A stretch of 31,913 bases of DNA. Origin: Caulobacterales bacterium 32-69-10 (lineage in GTDB: Bacteria > Pseudomonadota > Alphaproteobacteria > Caulobacterales > Caulobacteraceae). Position numbers and translations under genes: made by a program. The stretch covers positions 1-31,913 of the forward strand of contig NCED01000010.1 of the NCBI GenBank assembly GCA_002280485.1, written 5' to 3'. A model generated the notes under the pieces. It saw nothing but the letters and a program-made list of their open reading frames with translations. It was not told the DNA's origin and searched no databases. This document shows positions 1 to 7,438 of this stretch, piece by piece. Each line of letters starts with the position of its first letter. The first letter of the stretch is position 1.

Positions 1-93
1 ATCGACCGCACCTTCGCCCTGGAGGATCTCGCCGACGCCTTCCGCTACCAGGCCACGACCGCCCATCTGGGGAAGATCTGCGTCACCTATTAG
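1..93 (+). CDS. C-terminal end of an MDR-type zinc-binding/quinone oxidoreductase (partial)
   Basis: The reading frame is open from the first base and stops with TAG at 91-93, giving 30 residues. They read FALEDLADAFRYQ, then HLGKICVTY at the very end. An 'aleda..A...q.....GKi.l' ending is typical of medium-chain dehydrogenase/reductases of the quinone oxidoreductase group, where it forms the last helix and strand of the NADPH-binding half. The gene starts outside the window, so the catalytic domain and any zinc ligands cannot be seen. The family is inferred from this short tail only. Confidence 0.6.
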   Translation: MDRTFALEDLADAFRYQATTAHLGKICVTY

Positions 94-230
94 GTGCTGG
101 GTTGGCCATCAGGTTTACTGTTCAGCAACGATCTGGAATTCGCGCCACAGTCTGAACATAATTCGCCACTGACCTGATGTGGCATAAATGCCTCTCGTTT
201 ATACGAAGGTATGAATTCGCGCTGCGTCGC

Positions 231-257
231 GGAACGACATGCTATGGCAGGGGCGTT
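231..257 (+). promoter_or_regulatory. Possible EcfG (sigma-T) general-stress promoter
   Basis: GGAAC at 231-235 and CGTT at 254-257 match the -35 and -10 elements recognised by alphaproteobacterial EcfG sigma factors. The gap is 18 bases, at or one beyond the usual 16-17. Transcription would begin near 264, leaving a leader of about 30 bases before the ATG at 294. This is a motif match only. I did not find the same pair upstream of the other genes in the window. Confidence 0.35.
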
Positions 258-293
258 GCTAGGGCTGTTGTTACCTGTGATGGAGTTCCCGTT

Positions 294-839
294 ATGAAAA
301 AGTTCCTTGTCGCCGCGGCTATGCTTCCGCTTGTTGGCTTCGCCGCCGCCCCCGCCATGGCCCAGACCAACCAGGACGCGCGGCCCTTCACCGGCTACGC
401 CAACCTCGGCTTTTCCCACAGCGACTACGGGGTCAGCGACCTTGGCGGCGTCACCGGGCGCCTCGGCATGCGCTACATGCGTTTCGTCGGCGTCGAAGCC
501 GAGGGCACGTTCGGCGTCGATTCGGACCACAGCACCCGCTACGGCCCGCCGACCCGCACCGAGCTGAACCGCGCCGTCGCGGCCTATGCCGTCGGCTGGC
601 TCCCGGTCGGCTCCAAGCTGGACGTGTTCGGCCGCGTCGGCGTCGGCAACAGCCGCACCGAGATCAAGGGCCTGGCCCAGGACGTGAAGTTCAGCCGCGA
701 CAGCATCAACTATGGCGTCGGCGCCCAGTACTTCGTGACCAACAACGATGGTCTGCGCCTCGACCTGACCCGCCAGTCGTTCACCGGCGGTCCGGGCCGC
801 GCCGACACCTACGCCGTGTCCTACGTCCGCAGGTTCTAG
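294..839 (+). CDS. Small outer-membrane beta-barrel protein (porin-like)
   Basis: 181 residues. The ATG at 294 is chosen over an in-frame ATG at 177 because it gives a proper signal peptide (MKKFLVAAAM..., cleavage after ...APAMA) and is preceded by a GGAG at 282-285. The mature part alternates polar and aromatic/hydrophobic residues (YANLGFSHSDYG, LGMRYMRFVGVEAEG, VFGRVGVGNSR) and ends in F, the usual last residue of proteins handled by the BAM complex. It is the size of an eight-strand OmpA/OmpW-like barrel with no periplasmic domain. Function is unknown; such barrels are structural or protect the envelope. A possible stress promoter lies upstream and a terminator downstream, so it is probably transcribed alone. 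Confidence 0.8.
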   Translation: MKKFLVAAAMLPLVGFAAAPAMAQTNQDARPFTGYANLGFSHSDYGVSDLGGVTGRLGMRYMRFVGVEAEGTFGVDSDHSTRYGPPTRTELNRAVAAYAVGWLPVGSKLDVFGRVGVGNSRTEIKGLAQDVKFSRDSINYGVGAQYFVTNNDGLRLDLTRQSFTGGPGRADTYAVSYVRRF

Positions 840-876
840 GTGGGGGGGGGCGCTAGCCGCCTCCCGTCTCGCCTTA

Positions 877-909
877 GGGCGCCGCGCCAGCGATGGCCGG
901 CGCCCTTTT
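877..909 (+). terminator. Rho-independent terminator after the barrel protein
   Basis: GGGCGCCG at 877-884 pairs perfectly with CGGCGCCC at 898-905 and is followed directly by TTTT. It sits 38 bases after the barrel gene's stop and before the convergent kinase gene ends at 942. Confidence 0.7.
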
Positions 910-941
910 GCTGTTTGATCAGCCTTAGCGCGGGCGGCGCT

Positions 942-2714
942 TCAAGCCGCAGAGCGGCTAGGACGCCGCTCGGGGCCTTTGTCTGGTGGGCGACCGGTTT
1001 CGGCCTTGGTGATCGTGGCTAGGAGGGCGGCCGGGTTGATCGGCTTCGCCAGATGTCCGTCAGCTCCCGCCTCAAGGGCTTCTGAGACGTGGTGGGTCAT
1101 GGCGTTGGCCGACAGGGCGATGATCGGCGTGCGGGCGAGGTTGAGCTTGGCCTCGTGGCTGCGGATCGCGCGCATGGCGGTCAGGCCGTCCATCACCGGC
1201 ATCTGTAGATCCATCAGCACCAGGTCGAAGCGTCGGTCCCGGAACAAGCTCAGCGCTTCTTCGCCGTTTTCGGCGAAGTTCATTTCGGCCGAGATCGACT
1301 CCAGGATCAGGTCGAGGATCCTGCGGTTGTTGGCGTTGTCTTCGGCGATCAGGATTTTCAGCCGCTGAGGCGCGGCCGCGTCGGTCTCCGGCGCCGCCGC
1401 CGTCTGCGCCGGCGCCGGTACGGCGGGGGCGATGAAGGTGAAGGTGAATTGGGCGCCCGCGCCCGGTTCAGACTTGGCCGAGATGTCGCCGCCCAGCCGC
1501 GTCGCCAGAGAGCGGCAGATCGACAGGCCAAGCCCCGTGCCCCCGAACTCGCGGGTGATAGAGCCGTCGGCCTGTTCGAAGCGTTCGAACAGCCGCGTCG
1601 CGGCCTCTTCCGAAAAGCCGCAGCCGGTGTCGTGGACGCGGATGGTCACCGCCGCATCCTTGCCGGACAGGTCGGCGTCGACGTCGACCCTCACCCCGCC
1701 GCGGCGGGTGAACTTGACCGCGTTGGACAACAGATTGGCGACCACCTGGGCGACCCTGGCCCCGTCTCCGGCGAACCAGCGCGTCGCCGTCGGCGACGGG
1801 TGCACTTCGAACGCCAGCCCTTTGGCGCGGGCTTGGGCGGCGTAGAGGTCGAGCACCGGCTGAAGCTCGGCGATGAGGTGGAACGGGACGTGCTCGACGG
1901 TCATGTGGCCCGCCTCGATCTTGGAAAAGTCGAGCACGTCGTTCAACAACCGCTCCAGCATCCGGCCGGACGCCAGGATCATTGACGCCATCTCCTGCTC
2001 GCGTGGCGGTAGGTTCGCGCTGGCCAGCAGATCGGCCACGGCGACCACCCCGTTCAGCGGGGTGCGGATTTCGTGGCTCATATTGGCCAGAAAGGTCGAC
2101 TTGATCTCGTTGGCGCGCACCGCCGCCAACCGCATCACCTCGGAACGCTGGACGGCGTCGGCCAGGCGGCGGCGCTGCTTGGCCGCCAATGTCTGGGACA
2201 CCAGCAGGCCCAGTCCCGACACAAGGGCCAGGTCCTTGGCCGAATAGGCCCCGTGCACGCCTGAGCATAGCACCAGGAGGCCCGGGCCTTGAGCCGCGAC
2301 GATCGGCACATAGATGCCGCCGCCGGCCGGCGGGCTCCAAGGCTGGCCGCCACCCCAGTCGGGCAGGCGCGAGCTGTCGGGTACGACAGCGGCTTTGCCG
2401 TCGGCCACCCGGCTGAACAAGCCCCCGGCTGGCCAGCGGCGCCCGACCACGGCGGGGTCGGTGGCGGCGATACAGGCGAACTGACCGCCGGCCTCTGCGG
2501 GCTCGGGCCCGAGCACCAGGGCCTGGTCGAAGGGCAGGGCCTCGCCCAACAGCGAGAACATCCGGTCCAGCAGAACGGCAGGCTCATCGTGGTCGGACAG
2601 GGCGCGGATGCCGCCAAGCACTAAGTCGCGCTCGCGCAGGCGCTGAGCCTGGGCTGCGGCCAACTGGTTGGCGGAGGCCAGGGCCTCGCGAAGCTGTTCG
2701 ACTTCCTGCTGCAT
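942..2714 (-). CDS. Soluble GAF-type hybrid sensor histidine kinase/response regulator
   Basis: 590 residues from the ATG at 2714; a TTG at 2720 overlapping the upstream stop is the alternative start. Order of parts: a short N-terminal coiled coil (to about 30); a GAF-like sensor (about 40-180); a dimerisation/phosphoacceptor domain with SHEIRTPLNG (His near 214); an HATPase_c domain with NLLSNAVKFT, DTGCGF, FERFEQAD and GGTGLGL boxes; and a C-terminal receiver with LMDLQMPVMDG (Asp near 502) and a conserved Lys in HLAKP. There is no membrane segment or signal peptide, so it is cytosolic. It lies two bases after the FIST gene and is surely co-transcribed with it, so the FIST protein is its likely input. 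With no DNA-binding output domain, phosphate probably passes on to a phosphotransfer protein elsewhere. Confidence 0.92.
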   Translation of the reverse strand: MQQEVEQLREALASANQLAAAQAQRLRERDLVLGGIRALSDHDEPAVLLDRMFSLLGEALPFDQALVLGPEPAEAGGQFACIAATDPAVVGRRWPAGGLFSRVADGKAAVVPDSSRLPDWGGGQPWSPPAGGGIYVPIVAAQGPGLLVLCSGVHGAYSAKDLALVSGLGLLVSQTLAAKQRRRLADAVQRSEVMRLAAVRANEIKSTFLANMSHEIRTPLNGVVAVADLLASANLPPREQEMASMILASGRMLERLLNDVLDFSKIEAGHMTVEHVPFHLIAELQPVLDLYAAQARAKGLAFEVHPSPTATRWFAGDGARVAQVVANLLSNAVKFTRRGGVRVDVDADLSGKDAAVTIRVHDTGCGFSEEAATRLFERFEQADGSITREFGGTGLGLSICRSLATRLGGDISAKSEPGAGAQFTFTFIAPAVPAPAQTAAAPETDAAAPQRLKILIAEDNANNRRILDLILESISAEMNFAENGEEALSLFRDRRFDLVLMDLQMPVMDGLTAMRAIRSHEAKLNLARTPIIALSANAMTHHVSEALEAGADGHLAKPINPAALLATITKAETGRPPDKGPERRPSRSAA

Positions 2715-2716
2715 AG

Positions 2717-3901
2717 TCAACCGAACGTCAGGGCTGAGACCATGAGGTTTCCGTGCCGGTTGCAGCTGTCCACGATGGCGCCCTGTTCGCCGAACGTGAA
2801 GGCGCCGAGAAAGGGCGCACCCCCCATTGCGTCGGAGACCAGGGCCGCGACTTCGTCCATGCGCTCGCGCACATGCAGCATGCAGCCGCCGCAGTAGATG
2901 ACAAGCCCCCCCCGGGTCTCGGCGCGGGGCCAGCCCCCCGCGGCGCGGGCGTCGTCGACCACCAGCCCCGCCCGCGTCACCAGCGACTCGACCGAACCGC
3001 GCATGAGGTGGATCTGATCGCCTTCGCAGATCTCGGTGAACAGGGAGAAGTCGCTCTCGTCGCCGATCAGGGCGGGATGGGACAGGACGAACATCGGCAC
3101 GCCGTCCTGTTCGCCGGCGATGCGGCCCAGCGGCGTCGGTGTGCTCTTGGCCAGGATCATGCCGAGATCGCTGGCGGGCACGGCCCCATCGGTCCAGGCG
3201 CTGTACACCTCTACCGCAGGGCGGTGGTCGATCTCCAGGACCCGTCGGTCGCCGGCTTTGGTGACGACGCCGACATGGCCGGTCGGGGCGTAGCCGCTCT
3301 GGAACGCAGCCCCGTGGTCCACGGATGGGAAAAGGGCGGCGACGACCACGTGGTCAGCCAGGATTCCCTCGGCAGAGAACTGCCGCCAGCGCCCGCCGAT
3401 GGTCTCGTCGGCCGCGCTGCCGCCGATGATCGGCGTGTTGGGGCCAATCACCGACTGCACGCCGTCGATCACCGCCTCCTCACAGCCGGGGGGCTGGCAG
3501 CACCACACCAGGACAGGGCATTCGTAATCGCGCCCGGCGGCAGCCAGGGCCCGGTTCATGGCCTGGGCGGCCGCGCCCACGGCGTCGTCGCCCAGCGGGG
3601 CCGATCCCACGCCGTAAGATCCGTCCGCATCACGGACGCCGAGGAGCCCCAGGGCCCCGTCAGGGCCGGTGTGGAAACCGGCGTCGGTCATGACGCCGCC
3701 GCAGGACGTGCCGCCGACGATCTGCGCCCGAGGCGCCGCCGCCATCAGGGCGGCGATCAGCTCAGGCCGGGCGTGCCGTTCGGTGGCGTACACCACCAGC
3801 AGATCGGGAGCCTCGCCCAGCTTGCCCACAAGGGATGCGACCGCCGCGGCAGACGCCTTCGCCGTATCGTCGGCGAGGCTGTAAGCGGAGGCAAGGCGCA
3901 T
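2717..3901 (-). CDS. FIST-domain sensory protein, NosP-like
   Basis: 394 residues with FIST_N followed by FIST_C. Recognisable parts are VGGTSCGGVMTDAGF (about 62-76), IIGGSAADE in the middle, and the C-terminal block with YCGGCMLHVRER, GAFTFGEQGAI and NLMVSALTFG. FIST proteins are cytosolic ligand sensors. The NosP subgroup binds haem and nitric oxide and is encoded beside a hybrid kinase that it inhibits, which is the arrangement here. Whether this copy binds haem cannot be read from the sequence; other FIST proteins may sense small ligands such as amino acids. An AGAGGA seven bases upstream of the ATG supports the start. The kinase gene follows at once. Confidence 0.85.
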   Translation of the reverse strand: MRLASAYSLADDTAKASAAAVASLVGKLGEAPDLLVVYATERHARPELIAALMAAAPRAQIVGGTSCGGVMTDAGFHTGPDGALGLLGVRDADGSYGVGSAPLGDDAVGAAAQAMNRALAAAGRDYECPVLVWCCQPPGCEEAVIDGVQSVIGPNTPIIGGSAADETIGGRWRQFSAEGILADHVVVAALFPSVDHGAAFQSGYAPTGHVGVVTKAGDRRVLEIDHRPAVEVYSAWTDGAVPASDLGMILAKSTPTPLGRIAGEQDGVPMFVLSHPALIGDESDFSLFTEICEGDQIHLMRGSVESLVTRAGLVVDDARAAGGWPRAETRGGLVIYCGGCMLHVRERMDEVAALVSDAMGGAPFLGAFTFGEQGAIVDSCNRHGNLMVSALTFG

Positions 3902-4030
3902 GGGTCATCCTCTGGAAACGGTGTCCGCTCCAGGATGCCACTGTAATGCCGAAGACTTCATTGACGGGCAGTGACGCTCATACGCATCGTGTGCTCATCG
4001 GCCACGACCTAGACTTGTCGCGCCAATGAT

Positions 4031-4117
4031 CTAGCGAGCGCTCATCAGACTGAAGATAGCGCGCAGCGCGAAAGCGCTGCCGATACAGAGCAGGGAAGCC
4101 AGAAGAAGGGGGTGCAT
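4031..4117 (-). CDS. Candidate 28-residue single-span membrane peptide
   Basis: This small ORF lies in the 327-base gap 3902-4228. It encodes MHPLLLASLLCIGSAFALR and nine more residues, IFSLMSAR being the last eight. The middle is a hydrophobic run long enough to cross the membrane once, with basic residues at the C-terminal side. A GAGAG sits about five bases before the ATG. I know no family for it. The case rests on hydrophobicity, a ribosome-binding-like sequence and an otherwise empty gap. The rest of the gap holds nothing else I recognise. Confidence 0.35.
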   Translation of the reverse strand: MHPLLLASLLCIGSAFALRAIFSLMSAR

Positions 4118-4228
4118 GGGTCTCTCGTCGCGCCCGTCGCATCGGAGGTGTCCGCTGCGGCGTACAGCTTAGGTAGGAAATGTTTCTCCGATTGCCAGGG
4201 GTGCGCCAAGTCCCGGAACGGGGAGGGG

Positions 4229-5632
4229 CTATTCCTGCTCGGCGTAGGCCTTGATCAGCCGGTACAGGAACTCGCGCCCCTCCATCACAGACCGCACGCC
4301 GATGTGCTCATTGAGGCCGTGGATATTGCCCTGGTCGGGGCCGCGGAACAGGCCCGAGACCCCGTAGGTCGGGATGCCGACCGCGATCAGGCGCCCCGAG
4401 TCGGTGCCGAAGGTCTCCTGCATCGGCAACACCGGCAGGCCGGGGTAGACCTCAGCCGCGACGGTCGTGATCGGGTCCAGGAAGGCCGGCGTCAGCGGCG
4501 GGGCGAGCGGCTTGGTCGCCGGCCGGTCGCCCCCGATCACCGTCACCTTGGGGTCGGCCACCGCCCCGGCGATGGCGGCCTTGACCCCGCCCACTGGTTC
4601 CCCCGGCAGCATGCGGCAGTTGATGGTGGCCCGCGCCCGCTGGGGCTGGGCGTTGCCGGCGTGGCCGGCGTCGAGCAGCACGGGGATGCAGGTGGTGCCC
4701 AGCATGGCGTGATAGGCGACCGACCGGTTCAGCACCGCCAGCGCCCCCTTGTCGTCGGGACGGGCCAGCAGGGTTTTCATCGCCTCGGCGTCCGCGCCCC
4801 CCACCACCTGGGACATGCCGGTGAAATAGGGCCGGTTGGCCGCATTGAAGGTCGCCGGAAACTCCAGCCGGCTCAGCCGGTCCAGCGCCCGGGCCAGGGT
4901 GTAGATGGCGTTGTCCGGCCGGGGCCGCGACGAGTGGCCGCCGCGGTTGGTCACCTCGAGCACGAAGGCGGCGATGTCCTTCTCCGCCGCCATCACCGTG
5001 ACGGCGAGCTTCTTGCCGCTTTCGTCCAGTTCCCCGCCGCCGCCCTCGGTCAGGGCCAGGCCCGCGTCGATCAGGTCGCGCTGGTTCTGGGCCAGCCAGC
5101 CGGCGCCGTTGAGGAAGCCGCCGCCCTCCTCGCCACAGGTCAGGGCCATCTTCACTGTCCGCCGGGGCCGATAGCCCTCCTGGTGAAAGCGGACCAGGGT
5201 GTCGGCCCAGATGGCGTCCTGGGCCTTCATGTCGGAGACGCCGCGGCCGTAAAACTCGCCGTTCTCCTCGACCAGCACGAAGGGGTCGCGCGTCCAGTCC
5301 TCGCGCCGGGCGTTGACCACGTCGATGTGACCCAGCATCAGCACCGCCTTGGCCTGCGGGTCCGTCCCCGGATAGACCGCGACCAGGGCGCCGGCCTTGG
5401 GGTCGCTGGGCGGGATGAAGAGGTGCAGGCCGGTTTGCGGGAAGCCCGCCGCCGCCATCCGCGCCGACACCTTTTCGACCAGGGTGGTGCAATTGCCGGT
5501 GGCCGCGCTGGTGTCGGTCTCGACCATCTCCTTGAACATGGCCCGGAACGCCGCCTCGCCGGGGGTCTGGGCGTTGGCGGGGGCGGCGGCGAGGAAGGTC
5601 AGCGCGAGGGCGGCGGAGAGGTGCCTGATCAT
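4229..5632 (-). CDS. Exported M20-family metallopeptidase
   Basis: 467 residues from the ATG at 5632, chosen because it begins a signal peptide (hydrophobic run, cleavage after APANA); a GTG at 5710 would put 26 extra residues before it. All M20 landmarks are present: LGHIDVV (His about 102, Asp 104), GRGVSDMKAQ (bridging Asp about 134), CGEEGGG (catalytic/metal Glu about 168-169), RGGHSSRP in the dimerisation domain, ETFGTDSGR, and a final metal His in GLNEHIGV. The family uses two zinc ions to hydrolyse peptide or N-acyl bonds. Export points to a periplasmic peptidase or carboxypeptidase. The exact substrate is not predictable. No clear Shine-Dalgarno precedes this ATG. Confidence 0.9.
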   Translation of the reverse strand: MIRHLSAALALTFLAAAPANAQTPGEAAFRAMFKEMVETDTSAATGNCTTLVEKVSARMAAAGFPQTGLHLFIPPSDPKAGALVAVYPGTDPQAKAVLMLGHIDVVNARREDWTRDPFVLVEENGEFYGRGVSDMKAQDAIWADTLVRFHQEGYRPRRTVKMALTCGEEGGGFLNGAGWLAQNQRDLIDAGLALTEGGGGELDESGKKLAVTVMAAEKDIAAFVLEVTNRGGHSSRPRPDNAIYTLARALDRLSRLEFPATFNAANRPYFTGMSQVVGGADAEAMKTLLARPDDKGALAVLNRSVAYHAMLGTTCIPVLLDAGHAGNAQPQRARATINCRMLPGEPVGGVKAAIAGAVADPKVTVIGGDRPATKPLAPPLTPAFLDPITTVAAEVYPGLPVLPMQETFGTDSGRLIAVGIPTYGVSGLFRGPDQGNIHGLNEHIGVRSVMEGREFLYRLIKAYAEQE

Positions 5633-5750
5633 GGAGGAGGTCTGCGCCCTGACGGCGAGGCGGCCAAGCTTGGGCAGGGGGTAGCGCCGCGGATCACCGA
5701 GGCTGATCACTCGTGCGGCGCCTGGCCGTTTAAAGTATCGCTGTGGCCGG

Positions 5751-5867
5751 CGTCCCCCCGCCCCGCGGGGCCGCGCCCCGTCGCCCTCCCCTCCAGGGAG
5801 GGTAAGGAAGGGCGCTGGTCTTTCCCCTCCCCCTGGAGGGGAGGGCGACCCGCCGGGCGGGGGGACG
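5751..5867. repeat. Intergenic inverted repeat, type A
   Basis: Two C-rich arms face each other. TCGCCCTCCCCTCCAGGG at 5781-5798 is perfectly complementary to 5831-5848, and the outer CGTCCCCCCGCCC at 5751-5763 matches 5855-5867. The left arm carries about 11 extra bases. It lies between two divergent genes and has no coding content. GC-rich hairpin elements of this sort are scattered through Caulobacterales genomes; family membership is inferred from their appearance. Confidence 0.7.
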
Positions 5868-5903
5868 CTTCGGCGGCATGGATCGTGCTAATCTGACCGC
5901 GCC

Positions 5904-6077
5904 ATGAACTCGCCGCCGCCCAACATCCCCGCCCCGCCGATGGAGCCGGACCCGCTGGAGTGCTGCAACCGCGGCTGCTGCCCCTGCATCTTCGACTATT
6001 ACACCGACGCCGTGACCCGCTGGGAGACGACCGTCCGGGCCCTCGGCTACGATCCGGACGCGCTGCGTCGCCGATAA
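5904..6077 (+). CDS. Small cysteine-rich 'oxidoreductase-like' domain protein
   Basis: 57 residues, ATG at 5904 and TAA at 6075-6077. After a proline-rich start comes the signature PDPLECCNRGCCPCIFDYY, then a short helix (TDAVTRWETTVRALGYD). The CC-x2-GC-x-PC-x2-D pattern is the hallmark of the oxidoreductase-like family (Pfam Oxidored-like), found in bacteria and at the ends of some eukaryotic proteins. The cysteines suggest metal or redox chemistry, but no activity is proven for the family. The gene stands 49 bases before the MFS exporter on the same strand and may be co-transcribed. It is short enough to be missed by automatic annotation. Confidence 0.75.
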   Translation: MNSPPPNIPAPPMEPDPLECCNRGCCPCIFDYYTDAVTRWETTVRALGYDPDALRRR

Positions 6078-6126
6078 GGCTCCGATCCCTGTTGCGTCCA
6101 GGGCCGGGCGCCTCCACGGTCGGGTC

Positions 6127-7362
6127 ATGAGCGACACCGTCCCTGCCGGAATCAGCCGCGGCACGCCGGCCTTCAGGCGCATGATGGTCGCCCTCGTGGC
6201 CGGCGGGTTCGCCGCCTTCGCCCTGCTGTACTGCGCCCAGCCCCTGCTGCCGATCTTCGCCGCCGAGTTCGACCAGACGGCCGCCTCGGCCAGCCTGGCG
6301 GTGTCGCTGGCCAACGGGACCCTCGCGGGGGCGATCCTGTTCACCAGCGTGGTCGCCGACCGCTTCGACCGGCGACGGCTGATGGTGGGGGCCGTCGTGG
6401 CGGCGGCGATCCTGACCCTTGTCGTCTCTATCGCTCCCACCTGGCATCTGCTGCTTTGGGCCCGCGGCCTGACGGGGGTCGTCCTGGCCGGGGTGCCGGC
6501 CGTGGCCCTTAGTTATGTGGTCGAGGAGGTGGACGCCGCTTCGATCGGGCTGGCGGTCGGCCTGCACATCGGCGGCAATGTCTTCGGCGGCATGGCCGGG
6601 CGGCTGGCGACCGGCATCCTGGCCGACCATTACGGCTGGCGGATCGCCGTCGGCGCCATCGGGGTGTGCGGCCTCCTTGCGGCCGGGGTGCTGTGGCTGG
6701 CCCTGCCCCCGTCGCGCCGGTTCACGCCGCGGGCGCGCCCTATCCTTCCGGCGCTGATCGCCCTGAGCGGCCCGTTCAAGGACAAGGGCCTGCCCTGGCT
6801 GTTCCTGCAGAGCTTTATCGGCATGGGCAGCTTCGTGGCGGTCTATAACTATATCGGCTTTCGGCTGCTCGGCCCCCCATACAACCTCAGCCAGACCGTC
6901 GTCGGCCTGATCTTCACCTGCTACCTGCTCGGCATTGTCTCGTCGGCCTGGGTTGGGGATCTCGCCGGCCGGCTGGGCCGGCGCAAGGTGTACTGGATGC
7001 CGATCGCAGGAATGGTGGTTGGGGTGGCCCTGACGGCCGCGGGGCCGCTGCCCCTGGTGGTGCTTGGCGTGGCGGTGCTTACCTTCGGCTTCTTCGGCGC
7101 TCACTCGGTCGCCTCGAGCTGGGTCGGCCGGCGGGCGGGCGCGCAGAGGGTGGCCGCCTCGTCGCTGTTCCTGTTCTTCTATTACATGGGGGGCAGCGTG
7201 ATCGGCACCGTGGCCGGATTCGCCTGGGGGCATTTCGGCTGGTCGGGCGTTGTGATCCTGCTTGAGGGGTTGCTGGGGTTGGCGCTGGCCGTGGCGATCG
7301 GTCTGGCTTTCCTGCGGCCCCTGCCGGGGAACGAACCTCCTGCCCAGATTTTGGGCAGTTGA
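6127..7362 (+). CDS. MFS transporter, YnfM-like
   Basis: 411 residues with about twelve hydrophobic spans, hence an inner-membrane transporter. The N-half has YCAQPLLPIFAAEF and, between TM2 and TM3, the MFS loop motif variant VADRFDRRRLM; the C-half repeats it as DLAGRLGRRKV. The segment FFGAHSVASSWVGRRAG followed by SSLFLFFYYMGGSV is close to the E. coli YnfM group, drug:H+ antiporter-like exporters whose substrates are unclear. The ATG at 6127 is followed by a short cytoplasmic tail before TM1. The gene's last codons form a small inverted repeat (CTGCCCA/TGGGCAG at 7340-7358). Confidence 0.9.
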   Translation: MSDTVPAGISRGTPAFRRMMVALVAGGFAAFALLYCAQPLLPIFAAEFDQTAASASLAVSLANGTLAGAILFTSVVADRFDRRRLMVGAVVAAAILTLVVSIAPTWHLLLWARGLTGVVLAGVPAVALSYVVEEVDAASIGLAVGLHIGGNVFGGMAGRLATGILADHYGWRIAVGAIGVCGLLAAGVLWLALPPSRRFTPRARPILPALIALSGPFKDKGLPWLFLQSFIGMGSFVAVYNYIGFRLLGPPYNLSQTVVGLIFTCYLLGIVSSAWVGDLAGRLGRRKVYWMPIAGMVVGVALTAAGPLPLVVLGVAVLTFGFFGAHSVASSWVGRRAGAQRVAASSLFLFFYYMGGSVIGTVAGFAWGHFGWSGVVILLEGLLGLALAVAIGLAFLRPLPGNEPPAQILGS

Positions 7363-7381
7363 ACGGGCCGGGGGCTGGTGG

Positions 7382-7409
7382 GGCTTGGCGGGCGACTACC
7401 CGCCAAGCC
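7382..7409 (+). promoter_or_regulatory. Perfect 11-bp hairpin in the leader of the Anbu operon
   Basis: GGCTTGGCGGG at 7382-7392 is exactly complementary to CCCGCCAAGCC at 7399-7409, with a six-base loop. It ends 29 bases before the ATP-grasp ATG. No T-run follows on either strand, so it is either a U-less terminator of the MFS gene or a structure in the operon's leader. Which of the two cannot be decided from sequence. Confidence 0.5.
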
Positions 7410-7438
7410 ATGGTGCATAAGGTTTGTGCAGGGTGACG

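Noticed and set aside
4112..5896. 594-codon plus-strand open frame opposite the M20 peptidase
   Set aside because: It is the antisense shadow of a gene with complete M20 motifs; its translation is low-complexity Gly/Arg/His/Val and matches no fold.
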